A model generated the notes under the pieces. That model was not told the DNA's origin and did no database searches. It worked only from the letters and a program-made list of their open reading frames with translations. The translations under genes were made by a program, and so were the position numbers. Source: an uncultured Collinsella sp. (lineage in GTDB: Bacteria; Actinomycetota; Coriobacteriia; Coriobacteriales; Coriobacteriaceae). Taken from it: a DNA stretch of 31,299 nucleotides. Of this stretch, positions 5,373 to 13,197 are shown piece by piece. The stretch covers positions 1-31,299 of the forward strand of contig CAAFEY010000081.1 in the NCBI GenBank assembly GCA_900761995.1. Reading direction: 5' to 3'. How positions within the stretch are numbered: position 1 is the first letter of the stretch; each line of letters opens with the position of its first letter.

Positions 5373-8186
5373 TTACCCCGTGTTCTGCAAACCTGCCGAG
5401 ACGCCGGTCACAGTCGAAAGAATCAGGCTCATGTACTCGGCCTTCTTCTCCTCGGCCATCTCGTCCTGGTTCATACGCACCTCGCGAAGGGCGCGGACCT
5501 GAGCGATGGATAGGGCGTCGACGTAGGGGTTGCGCACGCGGACAGCGCAGCCGAGCACGCGGCGGCGCTGCAGCGGCCACTCGTCACCGACGATGGCAAG
5601 AACCCACTTACGGGTGAGCTGCATCTCGGTGAAGACCTTCTCGGACAGATCCTGGCGATCGCCCAGGTGCAGATACATCTTGGCGATGCGCTGGTCGGTC
5701 TTGGCGATCGACATCTCGATGTTGTCGATAAAGGTGCGGAAGAACGGCCACTCCTGGTAGGCAGCCTTAAGCTGGTCCAGATCGCCAAACTGCTCGCAGG
5801 CGGTGCCCAGGCCGTACCAAGCGGCCAGGTTAATGCGTGCCTGGCTCCAGCTGAAGATCCACGGAATGGTACGCAGGTCGTCGAGCGACTTGGCGCCCAG
5901 GCCGCGCTTGGCGGGACGCGAGCCGATCGGCAGCAGACCGACCTCGGTCAACGGCGTCACGGTCGAGAACCACGGTGTAAAGTCCTCGGTGTTCAGCAGG
6001 TCCAGATAGCGCTCGTGGCTTGCGGCGTTGAGCTTCTCGGCCATATCCCAGAACTTCTGCGTGGTCTCGGTGTTGGTCTTCTCGACACTCGGGGCCGACT
6101 GCAAAAGCGTTGCGGCGGCAACGGACTCAACATGGCGCTGAGCCAGCGTGCGGTTGCCGTAACGGGCAAAGATGACCTCGCCCTGCTCGGTGAGCTTAAA
6201 GAAGCAGTTGACCGAACCCTTGGGCTGCGCCAGCACGGCCTTGTTGGCCGGGCCGCCGCCACGGCCCACGGCACCGCCGCGACCGTGCATGAGCACCAGG
6301 TCGATATCGTTCTTCTCGGCCCACTTGGCAATGCGCTCCTGCGCGGAGTGCAGCGCAAGCATGGCCGTGGTAGGACCGGCATCCTTGGAGGAGTCGGAAT
6401 AGCCCAGCATGACCTCCATGCGGCGGTTGGTCTGGGCAAGGCGCTTTTGCACCACAGGCAGCGTAAGCATCTGGTCGAGCACGTCGACGCAGCCCTCGAG
6501 GTCCTCGAGCTGCTCGAACAGCGGGATCACGTCGAGCTCGGGGACATCCTCCTCGTGTGCAAAGGACAGGTGGGCAAGCTCAAAGACGTCGGCCACATGC
6601 TGGGCGCTCTTGGTGAACGAGATGATGTAGCGGTGCGCCATCTTCTTGCCGTAGCGCTTTTGGATGGAGCCGATGGCGCGGAAGGTATCGATGACCTCGC
6701 GCGTCATGGGCTGCAGGTCGCCATGGATACCGTTCTCGTGGATATCCTTAAGGGCGCGGGCGTGCACCACGGAGTGCTGACGGAACTCCATCTCGACCAT
6801 GTGGAAGCCGAAGGACTCGACCTGCCAGATGATGGTCTGGACCGGGCCGTAGGCGGCACGGACGGCACCGCAGGCAGCCAGCGAGCGCTGGACGACGCGC
6901 AGGTCATCCAGGAACTCGTCGGCGCTGTGATACATGGTGTCGGTAATACGGCGCACGGTGGCGTTCAGACGGTCGGCCATGACGAGCATGACGGCGCGAT
7001 GCGGCTCGTGCTCGGAGATCAGCTCGGCACGTGCGGTGTACTGGGTGCTCATCTCGACCTGATGGTTCCACAGGTTAATGAGCTCGGCAGACGGCTTGCT
7101 GTAGGTGGCCTCGAGCGTCAGGTTGCGGCCGATGCGGCGGCACTTGTCCTCGAGCTTGAGCACCATGTGCGTAAAGTACTTGGCGGCGACCTCGCGGCTC
7201 ACCTTGGCGGTGACGTTGGGGTTGCCGTCACGGTCGGAGCCGATCCAGCTGCCGGGATGGAAGAATGCCGGGCACAGCGGCGGCACGGTACCGGCCTTAT
7301 CACCCAGCACCCAGTCGTCAAAACGACGATAGATGACGGGGATAACATCGAACAGCGTGTTATCGAAGATGTCGATGATGGTATCGGCTTCCTCGACCGG
7401 CGTGGGCTTCTTCAACGCGATGGGGCTCGTGCGTACCAGGGCGTCGATCTCCTGCAGCATATGGCGCTCGTTCTCCACCAGGTCGGAGCCGCCCAGACGC
7501 GGACGCTCCTCCAGCAGGTTGGAGATACGGCGAATCTTGCCCTCGACGGCCTTGCGACGGGCCTCGGTGGGATGTGCGGTAAAGACAGGGTGGAACTCAA
7601 GCTTGCCGAGCAGCTCGTTGGCACCCTCGACACCCATCTCGTTTACCAACTGGTGATAGGCGACGGTGAGTTCGTTGGCGGGATCGACCTCGGTATCGGT
7701 CGATGCGCCGGCCTCGCGCTCACGCAGCTGCGCGACACGGTAGTTCTCCTCCGACAGGTTAGCCAGATGGAAGAAGCTCGTAAAGGCGCGGACGATAACC
7801 TGCTGCTTATCGAGCGGCAGGCTGTCGATCAGATCAACGACTTCACGAAACGCCACGGCGGTGGGCTCGTCGGCAGTGGGCACGCCCTGCTCGTCGACGG
7901 ACTCGTCGGCAGCGCGGGTGCCGGGGTTTCCGGCGTTGGCCACAATCTCGGCTGTCAAAATCTTGTCGAACAGGTCCGCGATCTCGGGATCATACTCGCT
8001 AAGCACACGGCGCTCCAGGCGCAAGAACAGCGCCAGATTGTCGCGCAGCTCCTCGGGGATCTCGATCTCGGCGAGACGCTCCCTGGACTCGGCATTCGAG
8101 CCGATTCGGTTAACGAGGCGGTTGACCACGGCAGCGACACGCGCCGCGGCTTCGGGTACAGACTGGTTGCTTAGGTTCTCAGCCAC
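5373..8186 (-). CDS. ppc: Phosphoenolpyruvate carboxylase
   Basis: Ppc carboxylates phosphoenolpyruvate with bicarbonate to oxaloacetate, the anaplerotic entry to C4 acids and, in fermenters, to succinate. The product is about 937 residues, normal for bacterial Ppc. Visible signatures in order are FTAHPTEARRK (the first catalytic histidine), GSDRDGNPNVT, MLGYSDSSKDAG, MHGRGGAVGRGGGP (the mobile catalytic loop) and the family C-terminus ending QNTG. ATG 8198 has AGGAGG only one or two bases away, so I prefer GTG 8186, which has GGGAGG four bases upstream; the difference is four codons. It stands alone, with its own promoter at 8231-8259, and is followed by copy B of the palindromic element and the terminator at 4991-5028. 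Confidence 0.97.
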   Translation of the reverse strand: MAENLSNQSVPEAAARVAAVVNRLVNRIGSNAESRERLAEIEIPEELRDNLALFLRLERRVLSEYDPEIADLFDKILTAEIVANAGNPGTRAADESVDEQGVPTADEPTAVAFREVVDLIDSLPLDKQQVIVRAFTSFFHLANLSEENYRVAQLREREAGASTDTEVDPANELTVAYHQLVNEMGVEGANELLGKLEFHPVFTAHPTEARRKAVEGKIRRISNLLEERPRLGGSDLVENERHMLQEIDALVRTSPIALKKPTPVEEADTIIDIFDNTLFDVIPVIYRRFDDWVLGDKAGTVPPLCPAFFHPGSWIGSDRDGNPNVTAKVSREVAAKYFTHMVLKLEDKCRRIGRNLTLEATYSKPSAELINLWNHQVEMSTQYTARAELISEHEPHRAVMLVMADRLNATVRRITDTMYHSADEFLDDLRVVQRSLAACGAVRAAYGPVQTIIWQVESFGFHMVEMEFRQHSVVHARALKDIHENGIHGDLQPMTREVIDTFRAIGSIQKRYGKKMAHRYIISFTKSAQHVADVFELAHLSFAHEEDVPELDVIPLFEQLEDLEGCVDVLDQMLTLPVVQKRLAQTNRRMEVMLGYSDSSKDAGPTTAMLALHSAQERIAKWAEKNDIDLVLMHGRGGAVGRGGGPANKAVLAQPKGSVNCFFKLTEQGEVIFARYGNRTLAQRHVESVAAATLLQSAPSVEKTNTETTQKFWDMAEKLNAASHERYLDLLNTEDFTPWFSTVTPLTEVGLLPIGSRPAKRGLGAKSLDDLRTIPWIFSWSQARINLAAWYGLGTACEQFGDLDQLKAAYQEWPFFRTFIDNIEMSIAKTDQRIAKMYLHLGDRQDLSEKVFTEMQLTRKWVLAIVGDEWPLQRRRVLGCAVRVRNPYVDALSIAQVRALREVRMNQDEMAEEKKAEYMSLILSTVTGVSAGLQNTG

Positions 8187-8230
8187 GTTTCCTCCCATTC
8201 CTCCTTCTATGCACGTAACATGCGGTATTT

Positions 8231-8259
8231 ATTATAGGCACTCGGCAAAAACTTTCGAA
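8231..8259 (-). promoter_or_regulatory. Promoter of ppc
   Basis: On the minus strand a perfect TATAAT (8231-8236) lies 17 bases downstream of TTCGAA (8254-8259), a weak -35. Transcription would begin near 8224, about 38 bases before the ppc start. TTCGAA is itself palindromic. Confidence 0.55.
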
Positions 8260-8350
8260 GCTGATTGCGCTTTACCACACAAAAGTATTTTCTGCATTGC
8301 AAGGCTTTTTGCCCCAAATGGTCGTATTTCTCGGTGGACGGCATATGCAA

Positions 8351-8386
8351 ACGGGGGCATTCCGCATAAATGCGAAACACCCCCGT
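8351..8386 (-). terminator. Terminator-like hairpin after hisS
   Basis: ACGGGGG (8351-8357) pairs with CCCCCGT (8380-8386), and CGCAT/ATGCG (8363-8367, 8370-8374) pair inside. The minus strand continues TTTGC, a short T run. It lies about 60 bases beyond the hisS stop codon, ahead of the ppc promoter. Confidence 0.55.
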
Positions 8387-8443
8387 AACAATCGCTCTAC
8401 ATGAGCAGGGCACGTTAGCAGGCCCGCAGCTCAAAAAGATACG

Positions 8444-9757
8444 CTACAGGCGCTCGCGAACCGCCTCGACAACGTTGGCCAAATCGACCAGTACCTCGTC
8501 GTGGCTCTGCATGTCGCGCACCTTGACCTTGCCGGCGGCAAGCTCGTCGCCACCCAGGACTAGGATGAGCTTAGCGCCCACCTTGTCGGCCTGCTTAAAC
8601 TGGGCCTTAAGGGAACGGCCCTGATAGTCGGCCTCGGTCACGATGCCTGCGGCACGAAGCTGCTGCGTAATGGTAAAGACGTTCTGACGCAGCTCCTTGC
8701 CGGCGTTGGCGACGTAGACACACGGGGCCTCCTCGGCACCCAGGTCGCTGCCAAAGGCCTGCAGGGCCAGCAGGGCGCGCTCAAAGCCGACGGCGAAGCC
8801 GACGCCTGCCGTGGGCTTGCCGCCCTCGAGCTCGACCAAGCCGTCATAGCGACCGCCGCCACCGATGGAGCCGACGCCGGCACCGGGAGCCTCGACCTCA
8901 AAGACGGTACGGGTGTAGTAGTCCAGGCCGCGCACCAAGGTGGGATCCTCGATATACTCGATACCCGCCGCATCCAAATAGCGCTTGACCTGCTCGTAGT
9001 GCTCGCGACACTCGTCGCACAGATTGTCGCCCATCAGCGGGGCGTCGGCCATGATCTCACGGCAATGGTCGTTCTTGCAGTCGAAGGCGCGAAGCGGGTT
9101 GAGCTCGGCGCGCTCGCGGCACTCGTCGCACATCTCGTCGACGTGATCGAGGATAAACTGCTTAACCTGCTCGCGATAGGCCGGACGGCACTGCGCATCG
9201 CCCATCGAGTTAATGAGCAGGCGAAGCTTGGAAAGATCGAAGCCCAGGCGCTTGTAGAACTCCATGAGCATGATGATGCACTCGGCGTCTGCCGCCGGAT
9301 CGGGAGCGCCGAGCCACTCGATGCCCACCTGGTGGAACTGGCGCAGGCGACCCTTCTGAGGACGCTCGCCGCGGAACATGGCCTCGGCGTAATAGGCCTT
9401 AAACGGCGTGGAGCCCTGGGGCACCAGGTTGTTCTCCACGACGGCGCGCACCACACCGGCTGTGCCCTCGGGACGAAGGGCCAGGCGCTGCTTGGGCTTG
9501 AGCTTGGTATCGGTGCCCTCGGTAAAGACGCGCTCCAGGTTGGCGCCGCTAAACACGCGGAACATCTCCTTGCGCACGACGTCGGTCGACTGGCCGATAC
9601 CGTGGACAAACACGTCCACCTGCTCGATCGCGGGCGTCTCGATGGGCTTAAAGCCAAACGGCTCGAATACGCCGGCCGCAATCTGCTGCATCTTTTGCCA
9701 GGCGCGCATCTCGGCGCCGATAAGGTCGCGGGTTCCCTCCGCCTTCTGTGCCTGCAT
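8444..9757 (-). CDS. hisS: Histidyl-tRNA synthetase
   Basis: This class II aminoacyl-tRNA synthetase charges tRNA-His. The product is 437 residues, about usual length. Motif 2 appears around FRGERPQKGRLRQFHQVGIE, the ATP/histidine pocket as RPEGTAGVVR, the histidine-specific LVRGLDYYTRTVFE segment and motif-3-like GGGGRYDGL. The C-terminal part carries the anticodon-binding domain (GAKLILVLGGDE). An upstream TTG at 9763 is in frame, but ATG 9755-9757 has AAAGG at about nine bases and gives the normal N-terminus QAQKAEGTRDL. A four-cysteine CDEC...CDEC type insertion sits mid-protein, suggesting a small metal site as in some HisS of this lineage. It is monocistronic here, with a promoter at 9800. 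Confidence 0.97.
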   Translation of the reverse strand: MQAQKAEGTRDLIGAEMRAWQKMQQIAAGVFEPFGFKPIETPAIEQVDVFVHGIGQSTDVVRKEMFRVFSGANLERVFTEGTDTKLKPKQRLALRPEGTAGVVRAVVENNLVPQGSTPFKAYYAEAMFRGERPQKGRLRQFHQVGIEWLGAPDPAADAECIIMLMEFYKRLGFDLSKLRLLINSMGDAQCRPAYREQVKQFILDHVDEMCDECRERAELNPLRAFDCKNDHCREIMADAPLMGDNLCDECREHYEQVKRYLDAAGIEYIEDPTLVRGLDYYTRTVFEVEAPGAGVGSIGGGGRYDGLVELEGGKPTAGVGFAVGFERALLALQAFGSDLGAEEAPCVYVANAGKELRQNVFTITQQLRAAGIVTEADYQGRSLKAQFKQADKVGAKLILVLGGDELAAGKVKVRDMQSHDEVLVDLANVVEAVRERL

Positions 9758-9799
9758 GGGCAAACACCTTTCTTTTGTATCGCGTCATAGGTAGTGGTC

Positions 9800-9805
9800 A
9801 TTATA
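9800..9805 (-). promoter_or_regulatory. -10 element of the hisS promoter
   Basis: The minus strand reads TATAAT exactly, 42 bases before the hisS ATG. There is no convincing -35 because the region upstream is the T-rich tail and GC stem of the terminator at 9811-9882. So terminator and promoter are directly adjoining. Confidence 0.5.
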
Positions 9806-9810
9806 CGGCA

Positions 9811-9882
9811 CAAAAACAAAACGCGGCGGCGCGTCTGACCGAACGAGGGTATGGGGGCTCGTTCGGCCAGACGCGCCGCCGC
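9811..9882 (-). terminator. Long GC-rich terminator hairpin upstream of hisS
   Basis: Arms 9823-9847 and 9858-9882 pair over 25 bp with a single imperfect pair, A-C on + and G-U on -. The minus strand then runs GTTTTGTTTTTG. It would terminate leftward transcription from the amidohydrolase/MFS unit before the hisS promoter. Confidence 0.7.
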
Positions 9883-9889
9883 TGTTTGT

Positions 9890-9951
9890 GATCCGCTTTC
9901 CTCCGTCCCCTTCGGATCACGTGATCTGTTGGGGACGGAGGAAAACGGATC
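9890..9951. repeat. Inverted repeat with a palindromic loop (GGGGACG family)
   Basis: Arms 9890-9910 and 9931-9951 pair over 21 bp with one imperfect pair (C-A on +, G-U on -). The 20-base loop contains GATCACGTGATC (9915-9926), a perfect 12-bp palindrome. The GGGGACG core of the right arm recurs in the inverted repeat at 18364-18419. Confidence 0.65.
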
Positions 9952-9962
9952 ATTTCGTAGGC

Positions 9963-10026
9963 CCGTGGCCGCCTTGGAAACCGAATGATGGTACGAGCAT
10001 CCATTCGGCTTCCAAGGCAGCCACGG
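9963..10026. repeat. Interrupted long inverted repeat after the MFS remnant
   Basis: Three blocks pair in register: CCGTGGC/GCCACGG (9963-9969, 10020-10026), GCCTTGGAA/TTCCAAGGC (9971-9979, 10010-10018) and CCGAATG/CATTCGG (9981-9987, 10002-10008). The two intervening single positions are C-A and A-C on + and therefore G-U on -. It is the first of three consecutive hairpins met by leftward transcription after the MFS remnant. Confidence 0.65.
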
Positions 10027-10060
10027 ACAGAACGGGGCGAACAGAAAAGAGCGACGGAGT

Positions 10061-10560
10061 CTACTCCCCCGCCACGCTCGCGCGCAGCTTGGCGGCGATG
10101 GGCTCGGATGCCAGCAGAAACACGAGCATGACCACGGAGCACGCCAGGCACACAATCCAGGCGCTCGCAAAGGAGCCCGTGGCATCGAACAGCACACCCG
10201 AGACAATGGCACCCACGGTGCCGCCGACCATCTCGAGCGAGGTAATGGTGCCCGTGACCTTGCCGAGGTCGGCCATGCCAAACTGCTTGGACGCGGCAAT
10301 GGTAGGCGTGATGGTGCCCATGCACGTTCCGATACCAAAGCTCACAGCGGCCACGATGGGGCCAAGGAGCCCACAACGCTCACCACGGTGGAGATGGCGT
10401 TGGAGATGTTGTACTGCGCAAGCGTGATGCCCAGGTCGCTTACGATGAGCGGCTAAAACAGGCTCATGCAGTTAACGAAAATGGTGTAGCACGTGGCCAT
10501 GATCACAAAGCCGGAGGCCACCACGAGCCAGCCGGGGAAGAACTTACGTTGCTGGGACAT
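10061..10560 (-). pseudogene. Decayed MFS transporter (stop codon plus internal deletion)
   Basis: The start ATG (10558-10560) opens a normal MFS N-terminus with helix 1 around FFPGWLVVASGFVIMA. TAG then interrupts at codon 36, between CMSLF and PLIVSDLG. About 40 residues later the frame changes: the remaining 97 or so codons encode a typical last MFS segment (GIGTCMGTITPTIAASKQFG to the end) in another frame. The total span of 500 bases is well under half of a 1.2-kb MFS gene, so the middle helices have been deleted. Gene order suggests it once exported or imported the substrate or product of the adjacent amidohydrolase, which ends 40 bases upstream. The family resemblance is to oxalate/formate-antiporter-like MFS proteins. 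Confidence 0.85.
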
Positions 10561-10600
10561 ACTGTTCCTTTTTTAAACAAACGAGTAGCAAGATTGGGTG

Positions 10601-11896
10601 CTACCGGTGGTCGGCGATGTAGCCCAAAGCGACGGCGGCATAAGCCGCGGCGCCAAGGGGAAGCTCGGCATCGCTAAAACGTGCCTTGGGATGATGCTGA
10701 GCAAAATGCTCGTCCGTATCAGTCACGGCAGCGCCCACGGTAAAGTACGCACTCGGGATCTCACTCGAGATCAACGCGAAGTCCTCGCTCGCCATGGCGT
10801 GAAACAGCGGCAGGAAGGCGGCCTTGGGCAGCACCGCGCCCACGTAGCCAAGCGACGCCTGCGTCATATCGTCATCGAGTACGAGCGGGGGAACATCCGA
10901 GAGCGTCTCGAGGGTCGCCGGCGTGCGATACGTTGCGGCCACGCCGTTGACGACCTCGGCGATACGTTCCTTGAGATGAGCCATGAGCTCGACATCGAAG
11001 CCACGCAGCGTTCCCTCGAGCACACAAGTGTCGGGGATGACATTTGCAGCCTGACCGCCGGCGAACTTACCCACAGTAAGCGCGACCTCCTTGGCCGCCG
11101 GCACTTCGCGAGCAATGAGCTCCTGAAGTGCCAGATGCACGTGCACACCCGCCGTAATGGGGTCGATGCAGATCTCGGGGCTCGAGCCATGACCGCCCTT
11201 GCCCTGCAGCGTGATGCGGAAACCGTACACGCCCGAGAGCGCCGGGCTGCCGTAAAGCACCAGGCCAAGCGGCGACTGGCTATTGACATGCATGGCAAAG
11301 GCGACCTGAGGGCGCGGGTTCTGCAGCAGACCGTCGGCGATGGCGGCGCGGGCACCCTCAAAGGTTTCCTCGCCCGGCTGGAACAGCAACTTAACCGTAG
11401 CGTTGGCATCAACAAGCTCTGCCTCGCGCGCTTTGAGCATACGAGCCGCACCAAGCAGCGCCGTCGCGTGCATATCGTGACCGCAAGCGTGCATGCAGCC
11501 GTTGGTGGATGCAAAGGGCTCGCCCGACTCCTCGGCAACAGGCAGGGCATCCATATCGCCACGGAGCATGATGACCGTACCGGCCTGTTCGTCCGTGCAG
11601 ACGCCATTGCCTTGGGCCGCGGCGGCACCGGCGCCGACAAGGCCCACAACGCAGGAACCATCAACGAGCGTGGCAAATGGGATGTCCATCTCGGTCAGGC
11701 GCGCTTGGATATACGCAGAGGTCTGTGGGAGGCTATTACCCAGCTCGGGCATCTGGTGGAGATCGTGTCGCCACGCAGCGAGCTCGTCTGCAAAAGCCTG
11801 AGCTTCTGCAACAAGACCGTCACCGATAGCGGTCTGCGCCGCTGCGGTGGCCTTGGGCGCTGATTGCGGTTGAAGATCGGACAAAGCTGGTGCCAT
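10601..11896 (-). CDS. M20-family metal-dependent amidohydrolase / aminoacylase
   Basis: This cytoplasmic hydrolase belongs to the M20D group (hippurate hydrolase, N-acyl-amino-acid amidohydrolase, indole-acetyl-amino-acid hydrolase). It has the metal-site motifs of the family: RGDMDALP, HACGHDMH (bridging cysteine and histidine), GEETFEGA and MASEDFA near the C-terminus; a dimerisation lid begins at about GKGGHGSSPE. Length from ATG 11896 is 431 residues, slightly longer than the usual 380-400 because of an alanine/glutamine-rich N-terminus and a short insert after VGLVGAG. GGAGGG lies six bases before this ATG, so an 18-codon upstream extension is rejected. The MFS remnant follows after 40 bases. 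The precise acyl substrate cannot be read from sequence. Confidence 0.88.
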   Translation of the reverse strand: MAPALSDLQPQSAPKATAAAQTAIGDGLVAEAQAFADELAAWRHDLHQMPELGNSLPQTSAYIQARLTEMDIPFATLVDGSCVVGLVGAGAAAAQGNGVCTDEQAGTVIMLRGDMDALPVAEESGEPFASTNGCMHACGHDMHATALLGAARMLKAREAELVDANATVKLLFQPGEETFEGARAAIADGLLQNPRPQVAFAMHVNSQSPLGLVLYGSPALSGVYGFRITLQGKGGHGSSPEICIDPITAGVHVHLALQELIAREVPAAKEVALTVGKFAGGQAANVIPDTCVLEGTLRGFDVELMAHLKERIAEVVNGVAATYRTPATLETLSDVPPLVLDDDMTQASLGYVGAVLPKAAFLPLFHAMASEDFALISSEIPSAYFTVGAAVTDTDEHFAQHHPKARFSDAELPLGAAAYAAVALGYIADHR

Positions 11897-11974
11897 AGAT
11901 GCCCTCCAGTATCGTTTTTGCAGCAAGCACTTTGATAGCGTAAAGTGCAAGGTACTACTTTAAGGGCGAGGCAT

Positions 11975-12000
11975 AAAAAATGCCGCCCCGGGAGGGCGGC
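11975..12000 (-). terminator. Rho-independent terminator of the EamA permease gene
   Basis: GCCGCCC (11982-11988) pairs with GGGCGGC (11994-12000) and the minus strand continues ATTTTTT. It starts 13 bases beyond the stop codon at 12013. Confidence 0.85.
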
Positions 12001-12012
12001 GCAACAAGTTGT

Positions 12013-12996
12013 TTACAATTGCGGGCGCGGCTTTCGACGCAAAAAATCGAAGTGAGTCTCGCTCAAGATAATCGACAGGAAGATAAGCACGAAGCCGGCG
12101 AGCAGGCGCGAGGTGAGCGCCTCCCCCATCAGCAGCACCGAGAACAGCACACCCGAAGGCGACTCCATCGAAAGGAGCAGCGAGCCCGTCGAGGCCGGGA
12201 CATGCGCCAGGCCGACGTTTTGGATGAGCAGAGCCGCGCATGTGCAGCCCACCGAGAGAAACGCCATCGCACCGATAAAGCTCGGCGTCCACACGGACAG
12301 AGGCGCTTGGGTCTCGAATAGCAGCGACGTTGCCAGGCTCAGCACGCCGTTGCCCACAAACATCCAAAACGTGATGACGTTGATGTCCATTTTGCGACCG
12401 TACTTGGCAGTCACCGCCATCTGGATGGCGAAAAAGGCCGCACCCGCCAGCGTAATGACGTCACCAATGTTGAATTCAACGCTATCGAGTGCGACGAGGC
12501 CAATGCCCGCTAGGCACAGCAGCGCGGCACCCAAGTTGTAGCGCGTGAGCTTTTCGCCGCTCAGGAAATAGCTCGCGAACGGCACAAGGATGCAATACGT
12601 GCCCGTCAAAAAAGCATTCTTGCCCGCCGTAGTATGTGCCAGACCGACCGTCTGCAACGCATAGGCCGCCCACATGAGCACGCCCATACTCAGGCCAACG
12701 ATCAGGTTGCGAGCGTTGAGGTGCGCGATGATGCGCTTGTGGGAGACGGCAAACATGACCAACGCTGCGGGCAGAAAACGTACATAGAGCAGCGCGAACA
12801 CCGGAATGGTGCCGAGTGCGTCCTTCATAGTGGTAAAGGAGTAGCCCCAGATGACCGCCACCGAAAGGAGCAGAACCTTCCAGAACAGCGGAGAGCGCGC
12901 GCCGGCGCCCCGGGGAATACCGCCCGCGCCCAAATCCTCACGGGCTACTGGGCTATCGGGCAAGTTTTCGATTTCGTTGGCAGCGTATTGGGCCAT
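12013..12996 (-). CDS. EamA/DMT-superfamily permease
   Basis: This 327-residue integral membrane protein has the two tandem EamA domains and ten predicted helices of the drug/metabolite transporter superfamily. The first repeat opens with LLLSVAVIWGYSFTTMKDAL (about residues 43-62), and the second around ITLAGAAFFAIQMAVTAKYG. Both repeats end with the characteristic GE-containing segments (LSGEKLT and LMGEALTSR). The start at 12996 has GAGGA about six bases upstream; five upstream codons beginning at 13011 are unlikely. A short charged, cytoplasmic N-terminus of about 35 residues precedes helix 1. EamA members export amino acids or other metabolites, but substrate cannot be inferred. It is a single gene flanked by terminators on both sides. 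Confidence 0.9.
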   Translation of the reverse strand: MAQYAANEIENLPDSPVAREDLGAGGIPRGAGARSPLFWKVLLLSVAVIWGYSFTTMKDALGTIPVFALLYVRFLPAALVMFAVSHKRIIAHLNARNLIVGLSMGVLMWAAYALQTVGLAHTTAGKNAFLTGTYCILVPFASYFLSGEKLTRYNLGAALLCLAGIGLVALDSVEFNIGDVITLAGAAFFAIQMAVTAKYGRKMDINVITFWMFVGNGVLSLATSLLFETQAPLSVWTPSFIGAMAFLSVGCTCAALLIQNVGLAHVPASTGSLLLSMESPSGVLFSVLLMGEALTSRLLAGFVLIFLSIILSETHFDFLRRKPRPQL

Positions 12997-13064
12997 GGAA
13001 CATCCTCGCACTCAATCTGGGCGTGGTGTCCGCACGCGTATGGCTGCGTGCCGCCTCATGGTCA

Positions 13065-13100
13065 AATAAAAACAGGGCGCACCGGACCCCCGGCACGCCC
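13065..13100 (-). terminator. Terminator of the yhgE-like gene pair
   Basis: GGGCGCACCGG (13075-13085) pairs with CCGGCACGCCC (13090-13100); on the minus strand the two off pairs are wobbles. The minus strand continues TGTTTTTATTT. It lies about 100 bases after the stop codon at 13198. Confidence 0.8.
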
Positions 13101-13197
13101 CGCTACTGTAGCAATAACCAAGCAGCCCGTGCAATTCACTACGCTAAAGCATCGGGTTGGAAGACCTCAATGTTCCGACGGCGTTTACGTTGCTGTA

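Noticed and set aside
5667..8174. 835-codon open frame opposite ppc
   Set aside because: Mirror frame of a strongly conserved gene, with no ribosome site and low-complexity composition.
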